A DNA stretch of 64,000 bases from Paenibacillus_AB sp036577625 (GTDB lineage Bacteria > Bacillota > Bacilli > Paenibacillales > NBRC-103111): positions 42,126 through 106,125 of the forward strand of contig NZ_JARBDC010000012.1 of assembly GCF_036577625.1 (NCBI RefSeq). Direction: 5' to 3'. The notes under the pieces were generated by a model, which was not told where the DNA came from, ran no database searches, and was given only the letters and a program-made list of their open reading frames with translations. Of the stretch, positions 15,635-24,150 are shown piece after piece. Made by a program: the position numbers and the translations under genes. Position 1 is the stretch's first letter. Each line of letters opens with the position of its first letter.

Positions 15635-16678
15635 GTGAAGCGATTGAGACATACGGAAACGATCGTTGTAGGCGGGGGACAGGCAGGGCTTGCGATCGGC
15701 TATTATTTGAAACGAAAAGGATCGCCGTTTCTGATTTTGGACGCGAACGAGCGGACAGGCGATACGTGGAGGAATCGGTACGATTCGCTGCATTTGTTTA
15801 CGCCAAGAATGTACGACGGGTTGCCGGGGCTGACATTTCAAGGAGAATCGAACGGTCTGCCTTCGAAGGACGAAGCGGCGGATTATTTGGAATCGTATGC
15901 CCGTCATTTTTCGCTGCCGATCCAATATCGCACGAAGGTGACTTCCATGGTACAAGACGAAAAGAGGTTCGTCTTGCGCACCGATCAAGGCGATTTTTCG
16001 GCCCGACATGTCGTCGTCGCTACGGGTCCTTTTCATAAGCCGCGAATACCGGAGTTCGCGAAGCGGCTGCCGGATCGCGTGATTCAACTTCATTCCGCCG
16101 AATATCGGAATCCAGGCCAGCTGCAGCAGGGCAGCGTGCTTATCGTCGGGGCCGGCAATTCCGGCGCTCAGATCGCCGTCGAGCTGGCCATGCAAAGGAG
16201 CGTCTATTTGTCTTACGGCCGTCCGTTGCGTTTCAAACCGCTCTACCTGTTTGGAACGAGCATTTTCTGGTATTTCGACAAGCTCGGTCTGCTGGAAGCC
16301 GATGCGGATTCCGCATTAGGGGGATGGCTCCGGAAACAGCCGGAGCAAATATACGGTTTGGATTTGAAAAAGCTGCTGAACGCCAAAGCGATAGGTTCGT
16401 TTCCAAAATGCGCGGACGCCGACGAGACCGGCATCCGTTTTGAAGACGGCACCTCTTTTCATGCGGACAATGTCGTTTGGGCAACCGGGTTTCGGGCGGA
16501 TTACGGTTGGATCCGGATTCCGGGCGCATTTCGCGAGGACGGTACGCCGGTGACCCGAAACGGCGTCAGCCCCGTAGCCGGGTTGTTCTTTCTCGGCCTT
16601 CCGTGGCAGTCGAGCAGAGGCTCGGCGCTTATGGGATGGGTAGCCAAAGACGCGGAGCGATTGGCGCAAATGCTTTAA
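15635..16678 (+). CDS. CzcO-like FAD/NAD(P)-dependent flavoprotein monooxygenase
   Basis: About 347 residues with two dinucleotide-binding motifs: VVGGGQAGLAIGYYL for FAD near the N-terminus and IVGAGNSGAQIAVEL for NADP at about 170. A late ATGFRADYGW segment is typical of the flavin monooxygenase superfamily. It resembles the CzcO group, often found near metal-efflux genes, and sits between cadC and the cadA remnant. The start is uncertain: GTG 15635 and TTG 15644 are both in frame; neither has a strong ribosome binding site. The reaction and substrate are unknown. Confidence 0.8.
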   Translation: MKRLRHTETIVVGGGQAGLAIGYYLKRKGSPFLILDANERTGDTWRNRYDSLHLFTPRMYDGLPGLTFQGESNGLPSKDEAADYLESYARHFSLPIQYRTKVTSMVQDEKRFVLRTDQGDFSARHVVVATGPFHKPRIPEFAKRLPDRVIQLHSAEYRNPGQLQQGSVLIVGAGNSGAQIAVELAMQRSVYLSYGRPLRFKPLYLFGTSIFWYFDKLGLLEADADSALGGWLRKQPEQIYGLDLKKLLNAKAIGSFPKCADADETGIRFEDGTSFHADNVVWATGFRADYGWIRIPGAFREDGTPVTRNGVSPVAGLFFLGLPWQSSRGSALMGWVAKDAERLAQML

Positions 16679-16730
16679 ACGGAAGTTGGACAGGGAAGCA
16701 GATGCGAATTTGAATCTGAGGAGTGGAAGC

Positions 16731-17039
16731 ATGAGCGGCTCGATCGGACCTAACGAAAGCTGCGGCGACAAAGGCTGCTGCCGACTCGACAGCGGCGATC
16801 ATGCCGCAAATGGCGCGGACACGGCGGCGGACGTACCGGAGCGGCGGCAGCCTCTCCGGTCTTACCGGATTGACGGCATGGATTGCAGCTCCTGCGCAAT
16901 GACGATTGAAAACCATTTGAAGACCTTCCCGGGATGGCTGAGGCTGTGGATCGCGGTACTGAGCGACACCGGCGCCGCTCTGCTGGTTATCTTGAACAGC
17001 ATGAGGCTGCTGACAACGGGAAGCAAGAGATTGGGGTAA
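16731..17039 (+). pseudogene. internally deleted cadA: HMA domain joined to the extreme C-terminus of a P-type ATPase
   Basis: The 102-residue open frame begins like a CadA metal-transporting ATPase. It has a Cys-rich N-terminus (SCGDKGCC) and an HMA metal-binding domain with GMDCSSC at about residues 49-55. Directly after TFPG it continues with WLRLWIAVLSDTGAALL and ILNSMRLL, which is the conserved last membrane segment of heavy-metal P1B ATPases. Everything between is missing (about 600 residues), including the CPC helix, the DKTGT phosphorylation site and the ATP-binding domain. The joint keeps the frame. GAGGAG precedes ATG 16731, so a mini-protein could still be made. Transport activity is excluded; metal binding is possible. 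Confidence 0.8.
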
Positions 17040-17054
17040 AAGGGAGGAACGAGC

Positions 17055-17843
17055 ATGTTTATGATTCGCGAAGACGAACCGCTCGCCTCGGCCGCGGTTC
17101 GGGCGATCCGCATCGGGGACGTGCCGGCGCTGAAACGACTGCTGGCCGACCATCCGGAGCTGGCCGCCGCGTCGGTCGCTCGAAGCGATAGCGCGGACGG
17201 CGAAACGGAAAGACGGAGCTTGCGCACGCTCCTTCATGTGGCGACCGACTGGCCCGGCCGCTTTCCGAACGTTGCCGCGACCATTGCCGCGCTGATCGAG
17301 GCCGGCGCGGACGCAAACGCCGGGTTCGTCGGCCCGCATGCCGAGACGCCGCTTCATTGGGCGGCCAGCTGCGACGACGTCGAGGCGATCGACGCGCTGC
17401 TCGGTGCCGGCGCCGACATCGAGGCGCCGGGCGCGGTCATCGCCGGCGGAACGCCGCTCGACGATGCGGTGGCGTTCGGGCAATGGCGCGCGGCGAGAAG
17501 GCTGGTCGAACGCGGAGCGCGGACCGCTCTTTGGCATGCGTCGGCGCTCGGCCTATTGGAGTCCTTGAAGGCTCATTTCGCCGGGGCCGCGCTTTCGAAC
17601 CGATATCCGTGGGGAGCGGGAAGCTCCCCGCCTCCGAACGAAATCGACGTCGCCTTTTGGTGCGCTTGTCATGGCGGCCAGCGTCATTGTGCCGAATATT
17701 TGCTAAGCAAAGGCGCCGATCCGAATTGGGTTTCGGCATGGGACGGTCTGACTCCGCTCGACGCGGCGCTCCGCGGCGGCGCCGACGAATTGGCCGAGTG
17801 GCTGCGCGGACGCGGCGCCCGGCCGTCCGGCGCGAGCGGCTGA
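17055..17843 (+). CDS. ankyrin-repeat protein
   Basis: A 262-residue protein made of ankyrin repeats, visible as ETPLHWAASCDDVEAIDALL / GAGADIEAPG, GGTPLDDAVAFGQWRAARRL and DGLTPLDAALRGGADELAEWL. No signal peptide or catalytic motif is seen. Ankyrin repeats mediate protein-protein contacts; the partner is unknown. GGAGG lies just before ATG 17055. It follows the cadA remnant by 15 bases but need not share its function. Confidence 0.85.
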   Translation: MFMIREDEPLASAAVRAIRIGDVPALKRLLADHPELAAASVARSDSADGETERRSLRTLLHVATDWPGRFPNVAATIAALIEAGADANAGFVGPHAETPLHWAASCDDVEAIDALLGAGADIEAPGAVIAGGTPLDDAVAFGQWRAARRLVERGARTALWHASALGLLESLKAHFAGAALSNRYPWGAGSSPPPNEIDVAFWCACHGGQRHCAEYLLSKGADPNWVSAWDGLTPLDAALRGGADELAEWLRGRGARPSGASG

Positions 17844-17875
17844 AACGGGCGACATTGCAGCGTAACGATGAGGCA

Positions 17876-17903
17876 AGGCTGTCGGACATCCGGCAGCCTG
17901 TTT
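17876..17903 (+). terminator. possible intrinsic terminator after the ankyrin gene
   Basis: AGGCTGTCGG pairs with CCGGCAGCCT (one G-T pair) around ACAT, followed only by GTTT. The short T-run makes it weak. Confidence 0.45.
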
Positions 17904-18045
17904 CGCCATGCGCATCCGCTTCGGATCGGGGGACGGACATGCCGGACGATGGATGGGAAAACGATGCTTGCGGCGAAGTAGGAATCGGGCCGCTTTTGTC
18001 GAAGTATAGGAGGTATAAGCCTGCATGACAAAAAACGGGTGACTT

Positions 18046-19791
18046 ATGAAAAGTTGGCTTCCGCGGCTCGGCTCGCGGCCATTCCGGAGCTTCCAGCTGC
18101 GACTGTTCCTTTATTTGTTTCTGATCGGCTCGGTCCCGGTATTTGCCGCGCTCTCGATCTTTTACGCGCATTCGCTCGAGCGTTCCGACGAAGAATGGAG
18201 AGCGGCGGTCGCGCGAAAGCACGATAACGTGCAGCGCCGGCTCGAACGGGAAATGCGCGAGCTCGAATATATGTACCGCACCTGGGTGCAGCACGAATCG
18301 GTCGGACTGCTGCTGCAAATGAACCGCGACGGCCGGATCATGAACGAAGCGGCGTTTCGCGCCGTGAAAGAGTCGATCGTGCGTACGGCGGTCTTCCAGC
18401 TGGAATACCGCAAAAACGTGACCGACATCTGCTTCGCGCTCGAAGGAAACGGTTCGTTTTGCGCGGTCGGCAATCCTTTCGACTACGAGCCCCGCGACGC
18501 GCGGGTGCCGGTCAACCGGACCGATCTGTTCGTCCGCGACGAAGGGAGAAACGGCATCGGCTTCGTCGGGCCGCTCTACGACGCGGCGAATTTCGTCATC
18601 GTCGGCCATATCGAAATCGTGATGGACATGTCCCGGCTGCTTGGCGAAATACGCGCCGACAACGATTTGTCCGATCTCGTGCTGTGGGATGCGGCGACCG
18701 ACTCGATCTTGTTCGAGAGCGGCCGGCGCGACCCCGCGACAAGCCATAGCGCCTCGTTGTTTTTGTCGGACAAGGAGCCGTTTCTGCGCAGCGAAGCGGA
18801 CGTCTATTTCTCCCAGCGTCCGGTCTCGGCGCCGGGCGCGTCGTGGATGACTTACCTGGAGGCGCCGAATACCGACATCCGTTCGCTCCGGTCGTCGCTG
18901 CGCAACACGATCCTTGTTTTTTGCGCGATTTTGGTGCTGGTATCGATCATCAGCTCGCTCGTTTTCTCCGCTTTGTTCGCGAGGCCGCTCCATTCGCTGA
19001 GGCAGCTGATGAAGCGCGCCGAATCCGGAGATTTGAAGGCGTACTGGATGTCCGCCAGCATTCGCGAAATCGACGAGCTCGGCAGCAGCTACAACCAAAT
19101 GCTCAACCGGCTCGAGGAAACGATCAAGCAGGCGAAGCAGGAAGAATCGCTCAAGAAGGAAGCGGAAATCGAAGCGCTGCAATATCAGCTCAATCCGCAT
19201 TTTTTGTACAACACGCTGAATACGATCAAATGGGTGGCGAAAATACACCGAACGCCGCAAATTTCCGACGCGGTCAGCGCGCTCGTTCGCCTGCTGCAGG
19301 CGAGTCTCGGGAAGAAGGGCGATTTTTTGACGCTGAAGGAAGAAATCGGGCTGATCAAAGATTATATGGCGATTCAAACGTTTCGCTACGGGGATACGGT
19401 TCGGATGAATTTGGACATCGACCCGCTCGCCTCGATCTGCCTCGTTCCGAAAATGATGCTTCAGCCGCTCGTCGAAAACGCGCTCATTCACGGCTTCGAG
19501 AATGGCGCGGAGGGCGGAGAAATTACGATCAAGGCGTGGCTCGACCGCGATTTGCTGCTTTGCGAAGTTCAGGACAACGGGAAAGGGTTCGCCTCCCCGG
19601 AAACGGTCCAGGAGCCGCCCCTGCGCGGTCACGGTTCCAAAGAACGGATGAGCGGAATCGGTCTGAGCAACATTCGCGATAAAATCAAGCTGTACTACGG
19701 TCCCGATTATAAGATGCATATTTTCAGCAAGCCGAACGCAGGAACGACGGTCCGGCTGTCGCTGCCCATACACCGAAGCGAGGAGGCGTAA
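18046..19791 (+). CDS. YesM-family sensor histidine kinase
   Basis: A 581-residue membrane sensor. Two membrane segments (about 20-42 and about 285-308) enclose an extracellular sensor domain, followed by a HAMP region. The kinase domain has the YesM/LytS-type H-box QYQLNPHFLYNTLNTIKW, a PLVENALIHGFE N-box and DNGKGF / GIGLSNIRDKI G-boxes. It is followed after three bases by a YesN-type regulator. Such pairs usually control carbohydrate uptake genes next to them, but no transporter lies adjacent here; a lone sugar-binding protein is 8 kb away on the other strand. Confidence 0.93.
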   Translation: MKSWLPRLGSRPFRSFQLRLFLYLFLIGSVPVFAALSIFYAHSLERSDEEWRAAVARKHDNVQRRLEREMRELEYMYRTWVQHESVGLLLQMNRDGRIMNEAAFRAVKESIVRTAVFQLEYRKNVTDICFALEGNGSFCAVGNPFDYEPRDARVPVNRTDLFVRDEGRNGIGFVGPLYDAANFVIVGHIEIVMDMSRLLGEIRADNDLSDLVLWDAATDSILFESGRRDPATSHSASLFLSDKEPFLRSEADVYFSQRPVSAPGASWMTYLEAPNTDIRSLRSSLRNTILVFCAILVLVSIISSLVFSALFARPLHSLRQLMKRAESGDLKAYWMSASIREIDELGSSYNQMLNRLEETIKQAKQEESLKKEAEIEALQYQLNPHFLYNTLNTIKWVAKIHRTPQISDAVSALVRLLQASLGKKGDFLTLKEEIGLIKDYMAIQTFRYGDTVRMNLDIDPLASICLVPKMMLQPLVENALIHGFENGAEGGEITIKAWLDRDLLLCEVQDNGKGFASPETVQEPPLRGHGSKERMSGIGLSNIRDKIKLYYGPDYKMHIFSKPNAGTTVRLSLPIHRSEEA

Positions 19792-19794
19792 AGC

Positions 19795-21342
19795 GTGAAC
19801 GTATTGATCGTGGACGACGAACCGATTATTCGGGTCGGCTTGAAAGCTCTCGTCGATTGGGAGCGGCACGGCTTTCGGCTCGCCGGGGAAGCGGCCGACG
19901 GCGTCGAGGCGTTGGAGCAGCTGCGCAGCAAGCCGATCGACATCGTCATTACCGATATCCGCATGCCGAGAATGGACGGACTGGCGCTTATGCGCGAGGC
20001 GAAAGCGGTTCGCGGCGACGTCGGGCTGCTCGTGCTGAGCTGCCTGGACGATTTCGCCTACGTCAAGGAAGCGATGAAGCTGGGCGCGCAAGATTACATT
20101 TTGAAGCCGACGATGGAGCCGGAGGAGCTGCTGGCGATTTTGCAAACGGTTCGCGCAAAGCTCGACGAGGAGCGGCGGACGATGCGGGCGCTCGCCGAAT
20201 GGCGGGAGCATATGCAGCAATCGGGCGCGCACCGGCTCGCCGACTCGCTGCGCCAATACGTGGAAACCGGGGCGGGACGGGACCGCATCGAGGCGGAGCT
20301 GTTTGCGCCGGGCTGCGGCTTGTTCACCGTATGGATCGAAGGCGATCCGGGCGGGCTGCCTGCGGGCGAAGAGCGGACGGTTCCGGAAAGCCGGGCGATC
20401 GTCAAATGGAGCGAGCGTTCCCGGATCGTTCTGTTCGGCTATGAGAAATCGGCGTCGGAAAAAGAACGGTACGAGCGGATGTACGGCTGCGCGCAGGCCG
20501 TGTACGCGTATATCAAGGAACGGGCGGCGCCCGGAACGGACTGGTTCGTTTGCCTCGGACCGGCGATCGGCAAGCCGGAGCTTCTTCCCGAAAGCTTCGC
20601 GGCGCACCGCCGACAGCTGCATTCGCGTTTTTACGGAGCGCCCGACGCGTTCGTTCTGGCCTGGCCGGAGGCGGCGGAGGACGGACCGCTGCCGGTCGCG
20701 GAACGAAACGACTTTTTGCGCGCCGTTTCGACCGGCAACCGGGAGGCGGCCTACCATTGGGCCGACGTCCTGACGGAGTCGGTCAGGCGGAATAAGCCGA
20801 ACGTCGACAAGCTGCAAACGTTTTTGGCCGACATGATCGGGCTTGCGTTCGGACTCGCGCGGCAGCATCAGCCGAACGGTTCTGAGGAGGACGACATGCC
20901 GGCGGCGGCGCTGCAGCCGCTTCGCGCCATGGCGCATGTCGATCCGCTTTGCGCGTTCGTCAAGGAAACGGCGCGCGGGCTGTGGACGAAGCCGCTCGGC
21001 CACGGAACGGCGAAGGAGCCGGGCAACCCGTTTATCAAAAAAGCGATCCGCTTCATGCGCGAGCATTACGGCCGCAATATCGGTACCGTCGACATCGCCG
21101 ACCACGTGAAGCTGAGCCGCAGCTATTTGAGCGACCTGTTCAGCAAAGAAATGGGCGAGTCGCTGACGGAAACGCTCACCCGCATTCGCATCGAGGAGGC
21201 GAAGCGGAAGCTGCGCTCCGGCGAAATGAAAGTGTACGAAATCGCCGAGGCGGTCGGCTTCTCCGACTCGAAATCGTTCGCGAAAACGTTCAAGCGGCTC
21301 GTCGGCTGCACGCCGAAGGAATACGAATCGTCCGGCGATTGA
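19795..21342 (+). CDS. YesN-family response regulator with AraC-type DNA-binding domain
   Basis: A 515-residue two-component regulator. The receiver domain occupies residues 1-120 (VDDEPIIRVGL; phospho-acceptor Asp in VITDIRMPRMDG; Lys in YILKP). A long middle region follows, then two AraC-type helix-turn-helix motifs in the last 100 residues (HVKLSRSYLSDLFSKEMGES, and IAEAVGFSDSKSFAKTFKR). The start is a GTG at 19795 with GAGGAGG upstream. It is the partner of the kinase just before it. A 300-base repeat-rich spacer follows. Confidence 0.93.
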   Translation: MNVLIVDDEPIIRVGLKALVDWERHGFRLAGEAADGVEALEQLRSKPIDIVITDIRMPRMDGLALMREAKAVRGDVGLLVLSCLDDFAYVKEAMKLGAQDYILKPTMEPEELLAILQTVRAKLDEERRTMRALAEWREHMQQSGAHRLADSLRQYVETGAGRDRIEAELFAPGCGLFTVWIEGDPGGLPAGEERTVPESRAIVKWSERSRIVLFGYEKSASEKERYERMYGCAQAVYAYIKERAAPGTDWFVCLGPAIGKPELLPESFAAHRRQLHSRFYGAPDAFVLAWPEAAEDGPLPVAERNDFLRAVSTGNREAAYHWADVLTESVRRNKPNVDKLQTFLADMIGLAFGLARQHQPNGSEEDDMPAAALQPLRAMAHVDPLCAFVKETARGLWTKPLGHGTAKEPGNPFIKKAIRFMREHYGRNIGTVDIADHVKLSRSYLSDLFSKEMGESLTETLTRIRIEEAKRKLRSGEMKVYEIAEAVGFSDSKSFAKTFKRLVGCTPKEYESSGD

Positions 21343-21448
21343 GCCGCGCAACATCTGCGATGCTGCTTCCTGGACGTGACCGACGCACAGCCCGTTCCGT
21401 TTAACCGTCCGGCGCTTTCTCTGCTTTGATCGGCCTTGCGGTTCAACT

Positions 21449-21635
21449 AAACCGGAAAATCTCCCTCTAAATTCGTATATCGAATAGATGTCGGTTCGAG
21501 TTAACGGGAAAAGCTCCCTGTAAAGTCTCGCTGCATCGGCAAAAACCGCGATTCGGGAGAACATAGCGGGAGCTTTTCCTTCTAAAGCGGCCGGCAGCGG
21601 GGAGAGCATCTAAATTAGCGTGAGGATTTCCCGGT
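21449..21635. repeat. four-arm nested palindromic intergenic repeat, copy 1
   Basis: Four related arms lie in this 190-bp stretch: ACCGGAAAATCTCCCTCTAA, AACGGGAAAAGCTCCCTGTA, TAGCGGGAGCTTTTCCTTCT (inverted) and TTAGCGTGAGGATTTCCCGG (inverted). Arms 2 and 3 pair with each other over GGAAAAGCTCCC, and arms 1 and 4 form an outer pair. The same layout occurs at 45908-46095. The surrounding spacer (21343-21728) shows no gene. Confidence 0.75.
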
Positions 21636-21728
21636 CACTGCGAGGGGTTCAGCATGGATACGTTCGCTAATGTGCAAAATGCGGCATCGCCAATCGGCGC
21701 TATGCTTAACGTGGGGGCTTCACGCGGG

Positions 21729-21811
21729 ATGAAAATGGGCGATTATGACGGACATTCACGGCAACGCCCCGGCGCTGCGCGCCGTTTTGTCGGAAATCGA
21801 CGCCGCCGGCG
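21729..21811 (+). pseudogene. remnant of a calcineurin-like metallophosphoesterase
   Basis: From ATG 21745 the frame reads MTDIHGNAPALRAVLSEIDA, which is the N-terminal metal-binding segment (xDIHGN) of this phosphatase family. Just upstream, ATG AAA ATG followed by one extra G (21738) and then GCG ATT would restore the usual start MKMAIM in frame. Homology ends after about 25 residues, and the frame runs out at 21855 inside the next gene. All later metal ligands are missing. It is a dead fragment. Confidence 0.65.
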
Positions 21812-21841
21812 GCCATCAACTGCCCGGGGAGGAGCCGTTCG

Positions 21842-22332
21842 ATGGGCGAGTATAAGTATTGTCCGTTCTGCGGTCGAGCTTTGACGGACACGAAGACGGT
21901 CGGCAAAAGCTTCCGGCGGTGTCCGGAAGGACACTATACGTCGTATCCGAGGCAAACCGTCGGCGCGGCCGCTATTTTGACGGACCGGGGGCAAATATTG
22001 CTGGAACGGCGGGCGATCGAGCCCGGTTACGGTTTATGGGCGCTGCCGGGCGGGATGGCGGAGCCGGGGGAGTCGATCGAGCAATGCGTGGCGCGGGAGC
22101 TTTATGAGGAGACGGGACTTGCGATTGAGCCGACAAAGCTGCTGGACGTCGTCGGAGGCAAACAAGTATGCATCGTTTTTTACGAAGCCCGAATCGTCGC
22201 GGCAAACTGATGAAGTCGGACGAATCGTCGGAGCTGCGGTGGTTTGAACCGGAACATATTCCGTACGATCAATTTGCGTTTGCGCGGCATAAGGAAATGC
22301 TGCGCAAATGGTTGGAAGCCCGTCGTACATAG
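21842..22332 (+). pseudogene. NUDIX hydrolase with a single-base frameshift
   Basis: The first frame (21842-22210) encodes a zinc-ribbon start (YCPFCGRAL), a NUDIX box (LPGGMAEPGESIEQCVARELYEETG) and then stops after YEARIVAAN. The other frame (in phase with ATG 22211) goes on with MKSDESSELRWFEPEHIPYD and continues to a stop at 22332, exactly the C-terminus expected for this NADH-pyrophosphatase-like family. Adding one base at about 22199-22203 (a GCGGC context) would rejoin them as ...GKLMKSDES... Either a real frameshift or a sequencing error in a short G run. With the shift, the protein loses its last about 40 residues. Confidence 0.75.
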
Positions 22333-22531
22333 ACAGATTCGATAAAAAAGATAATCGGCCGAATGGAAAGTCGAAGCCGCGCGAAACGGGCCGCAATTGT
22401 CGTTTTGCGGCTGCCGAACGAGACGGCGCTTCGCCCAGGCGACACGTTTCGGCTTGAACCGTTACGCATGTCGGTTTGTGCGCTTTCCCGGGAAAAGTTG
22501 AACGAGGCGCGAGACAGAAGGAGACGAAAGC

Positions 22532-22945
22532 ATGGAAGTCGCAGAGATGGAGCTCGGTCACTACGAGCAAATGATCGAGCTGTGGAACGAGACGGAAGGG
22601 CTCGTATTGAGCGAGGCGGATGCCAAGCCGAATATCGAACGCTTTTTGCGGCGGAACGCCGGGCTTAGCTTCGTCTGCATGCAGGACGAGCGGGTGGTCG
22701 GCACGATCATGTGCGGCCACGACGGCCGAAGAGGCTTTCTGTATCATGTAGCCGTAAGCCGGGAGCTTCGGGGCAACGGCATCGCCAAACGGTTGGTCGA
22801 ACGCAGCCTCGACGGACTGCGCGCGGCCGGCGTCGACAAATGCCATCTGTTTACGCTGGAATCGAACGATATCGGCAACCGGTATTGGTCCGGAACCGGA
22901 TGGGAGAGAAGGAGCGGCATATTGCTCTACTCGAAGGACGTATGA
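22532..22945 (+). CDS. GNAT-family N-acetyltransferase
   Basis: A 137-residue acetyltransferase of the YpeA/RimI-like type. The acetyl-CoA pyrophosphate loop reads RELRGNGIAKRLVE, preceded by the FLYHVAVS strand. The C-terminal GNRYWSGTGWERR stretch is the usual substrate-side segment, and the acceptor is unknown. AAGGAG lies 10-15 bases before the ATG. Its stop overlaps the ATG of the next NUDIX gene (ATGA), so the two are coupled. Confidence 0.87.
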   Translation: MEVAEMELGHYEQMIELWNETEGLVLSEADAKPNIERFLRRNAGLSFVCMQDERVVGTIMCGHDGRRGFLYHVAVSRELRGNGIAKRLVERSLDGLRAAGVDKCHLFTLESNDIGNRYWSGTGWERRSGILLYSKDV

Positions 22946-23451
22946 TGGAAGATCGGGAAAAGCCGCGGTACACGATTTTGTTCGTCCGGCAAGGGAGCCG
23001 CATTTTGATGCTGAATCGGGACCGGTCGCCGGCCAAAGGGCTGTGGAACGGCGTCGGGGGCAAGCTGGAGGCAGGCGAATCGCCGCTGGCCGGCGTACTG
23101 CGCGAAGCGTACGAGGAGACGGGCATCCGTCTGACGGACGCCCGCTTCAAAGGCGTCGTTCGATGGGAGCCGGACCGTGCCCCGTCCGAGGGCATGTATT
23201 TGTTTATCGCCGATTTGCCGCCTCATGTGTCGGTTCCGACGCCGCGCCGGACGGATGAAGGACTGCTGGAGTGGAAGGAAATCGATTGGATTTTGTCCGA
23301 GCGCAATTTGGGCGTCGGCGAAGCGATCCCCCGTTACTTGCCCGCGGCGCTGGAGGAAGCAGATCGCTGCTATGTTCACCGCTGCGTGCTGGAAGGAAAC
23401 CGGCTCGTCCGTTACGAACGAGCGCCGCTGGAGCCGTTATTGTCCGTTTGA
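22942..23451 (+). CDS. NUDIX hydrolase, 8-oxo-dGTP diphosphatase-like
   Basis: About 169 residues. The NUDIX box is intact, GGKLEAGESPLAGVLREAYEETGI, and FVRQGSRILMLNRDRSPAKG plus WNGVGGKLEAGE resemble MutT/YtkD-type 8-oxo-dGTP diphosphatases. Two consecutive ATG codons (22942, 22945) are possible starts; the first overlaps the previous stop. It belongs to a run of small genes (GNAT, NUDIX, MmcQ). Confidence 0.85.
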   Translation: MMEDREKPRYTILFVRQGSRILMLNRDRSPAKGLWNGVGGKLEAGESPLAGVLREAYEETGIRLTDARFKGVVRWEPDRAPSEGMYLFIADLPPHVSVPTPRRTDEGLLEWKEIDWILSERNLGVGEAIPRYLPAALEEADRCYVHRCVLEGNRLVRYERAPLEPLLSV

Positions 23452-23465
23452 AAGGAAGTGCCGCA

Positions 23466-23807
23466 ATGATCGATGTCGAACAAGTTCGCCGTATGGCGCT
23501 GTCGCTGCCGGAAGCGACGGAGCGCGAAGCGTGGGGTACCCCGGCATTCCGGGTCAAAGACAAAATTTTTGCGCGCATGCTCGAAGACGGCCGGTCGCTC
23601 GCCATCAAAGCGCCCGAAGACGAGCGATGGCTGCTATCGGAGTCGGAGCCGGACACGTACAGCGTTCCGCCGCATTATCGCAATTATAGCATGATGGTCG
23701 TTCGATTGTCCCGCATCGACCCCGATTCGCTGAAGGCGCATCTGATCCAGGCATGGCGGTTGACGGCGCCGAAGCGTCTCGTTGCGGCATATCACGCAGA
23801 GGGATAG
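23466..23807 (+). CDS. MmcQ/YjbR-family protein
   Basis: A 113-residue protein of the MmcQ/YjbR group (CyaY-like DNA-binding fold). It shows SLPEATEREAWGTPAFRVKDKIFARM and the terminal SWRLTAPKRLVA-like segment (here QAWRLTAPKRLVAAYH). The exact role of the family is not established. GAAAGGAAG precedes the ATG. The next frame overlaps its 3' end by 26 bases. Confidence 0.85.
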   Translation: MIDVEQVRRMALSLPEATEREAWGTPAFRVKDKIFARMLEDGRSLAIKAPEDERWLLSESEPDTYSVPPHYRNYSMMVVRLSRIDPDSLKAHLIQAWRLTAPKRLVAAYHAEG

Positions 23808-24123
23808 TCGGCTGGAACGCGCCGACTCCGATTATTGCGAAGCGGATAGCGGACTTTTCGCAGCCGCCGCCAAAGGCGATACGCAGGTCAAACGAATCGT
23901 CGTCACCGGAGCCAATCGGCAGCAGTCGACGGAAAAAGGCGTCCGCATCGGTTCCGCGGTCGAAACGATTTTCGCGGGTCACGGCAAATGCGGCTACGAA
24001 CGAACGGAGCAAGGGGCGCGCATATTCGGTTACGCCGACCAAAAAGCTCGCGTCACGCTGGAATTTTGGACGCATAACGGCATTGTCCGGGAAATCCGCT
24101 TCGACGATACCGGCACTGGATGA
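23782..24123 (+). pseudogene. probable C-terminal fragment of an unrecognised protein
   Basis: A 113-residue frame with coding-like codon use from about residue 30 on. It contains STEKGVRIGSAVETIFAGHG, then RIFGYADQKARVTLEFWTHN and GIVREIRFDD, which has the look of the C-terminal repeat of an exported bacterial protein. The first 30 residues look unlike a start and overlap the MmcQ gene, and no ribosome binding site precedes the ATG. It is read as a fragment whose 5' part is lost; a genuine short hypothetical gene is the alternative. Confidence 0.45.
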
Positions 24124-24150
24124 ACGCCGGAGAAAGGAAGGATTCCGCCT

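Noticed and set aside
17437..21609. 1,390-codon minus-strand frame opposite the ankyrin and YesM/YesN genes
   Set aside because: Antisense shadow of well-supported plus-strand genes; no domain is recognisable.
22333..22531. Coding potential in the spacer between the NUDIX pseudogene and the GNAT gene
   Set aside because: The open frame is Arg-rich without motif or ribosome binding site; nothing supported was found.
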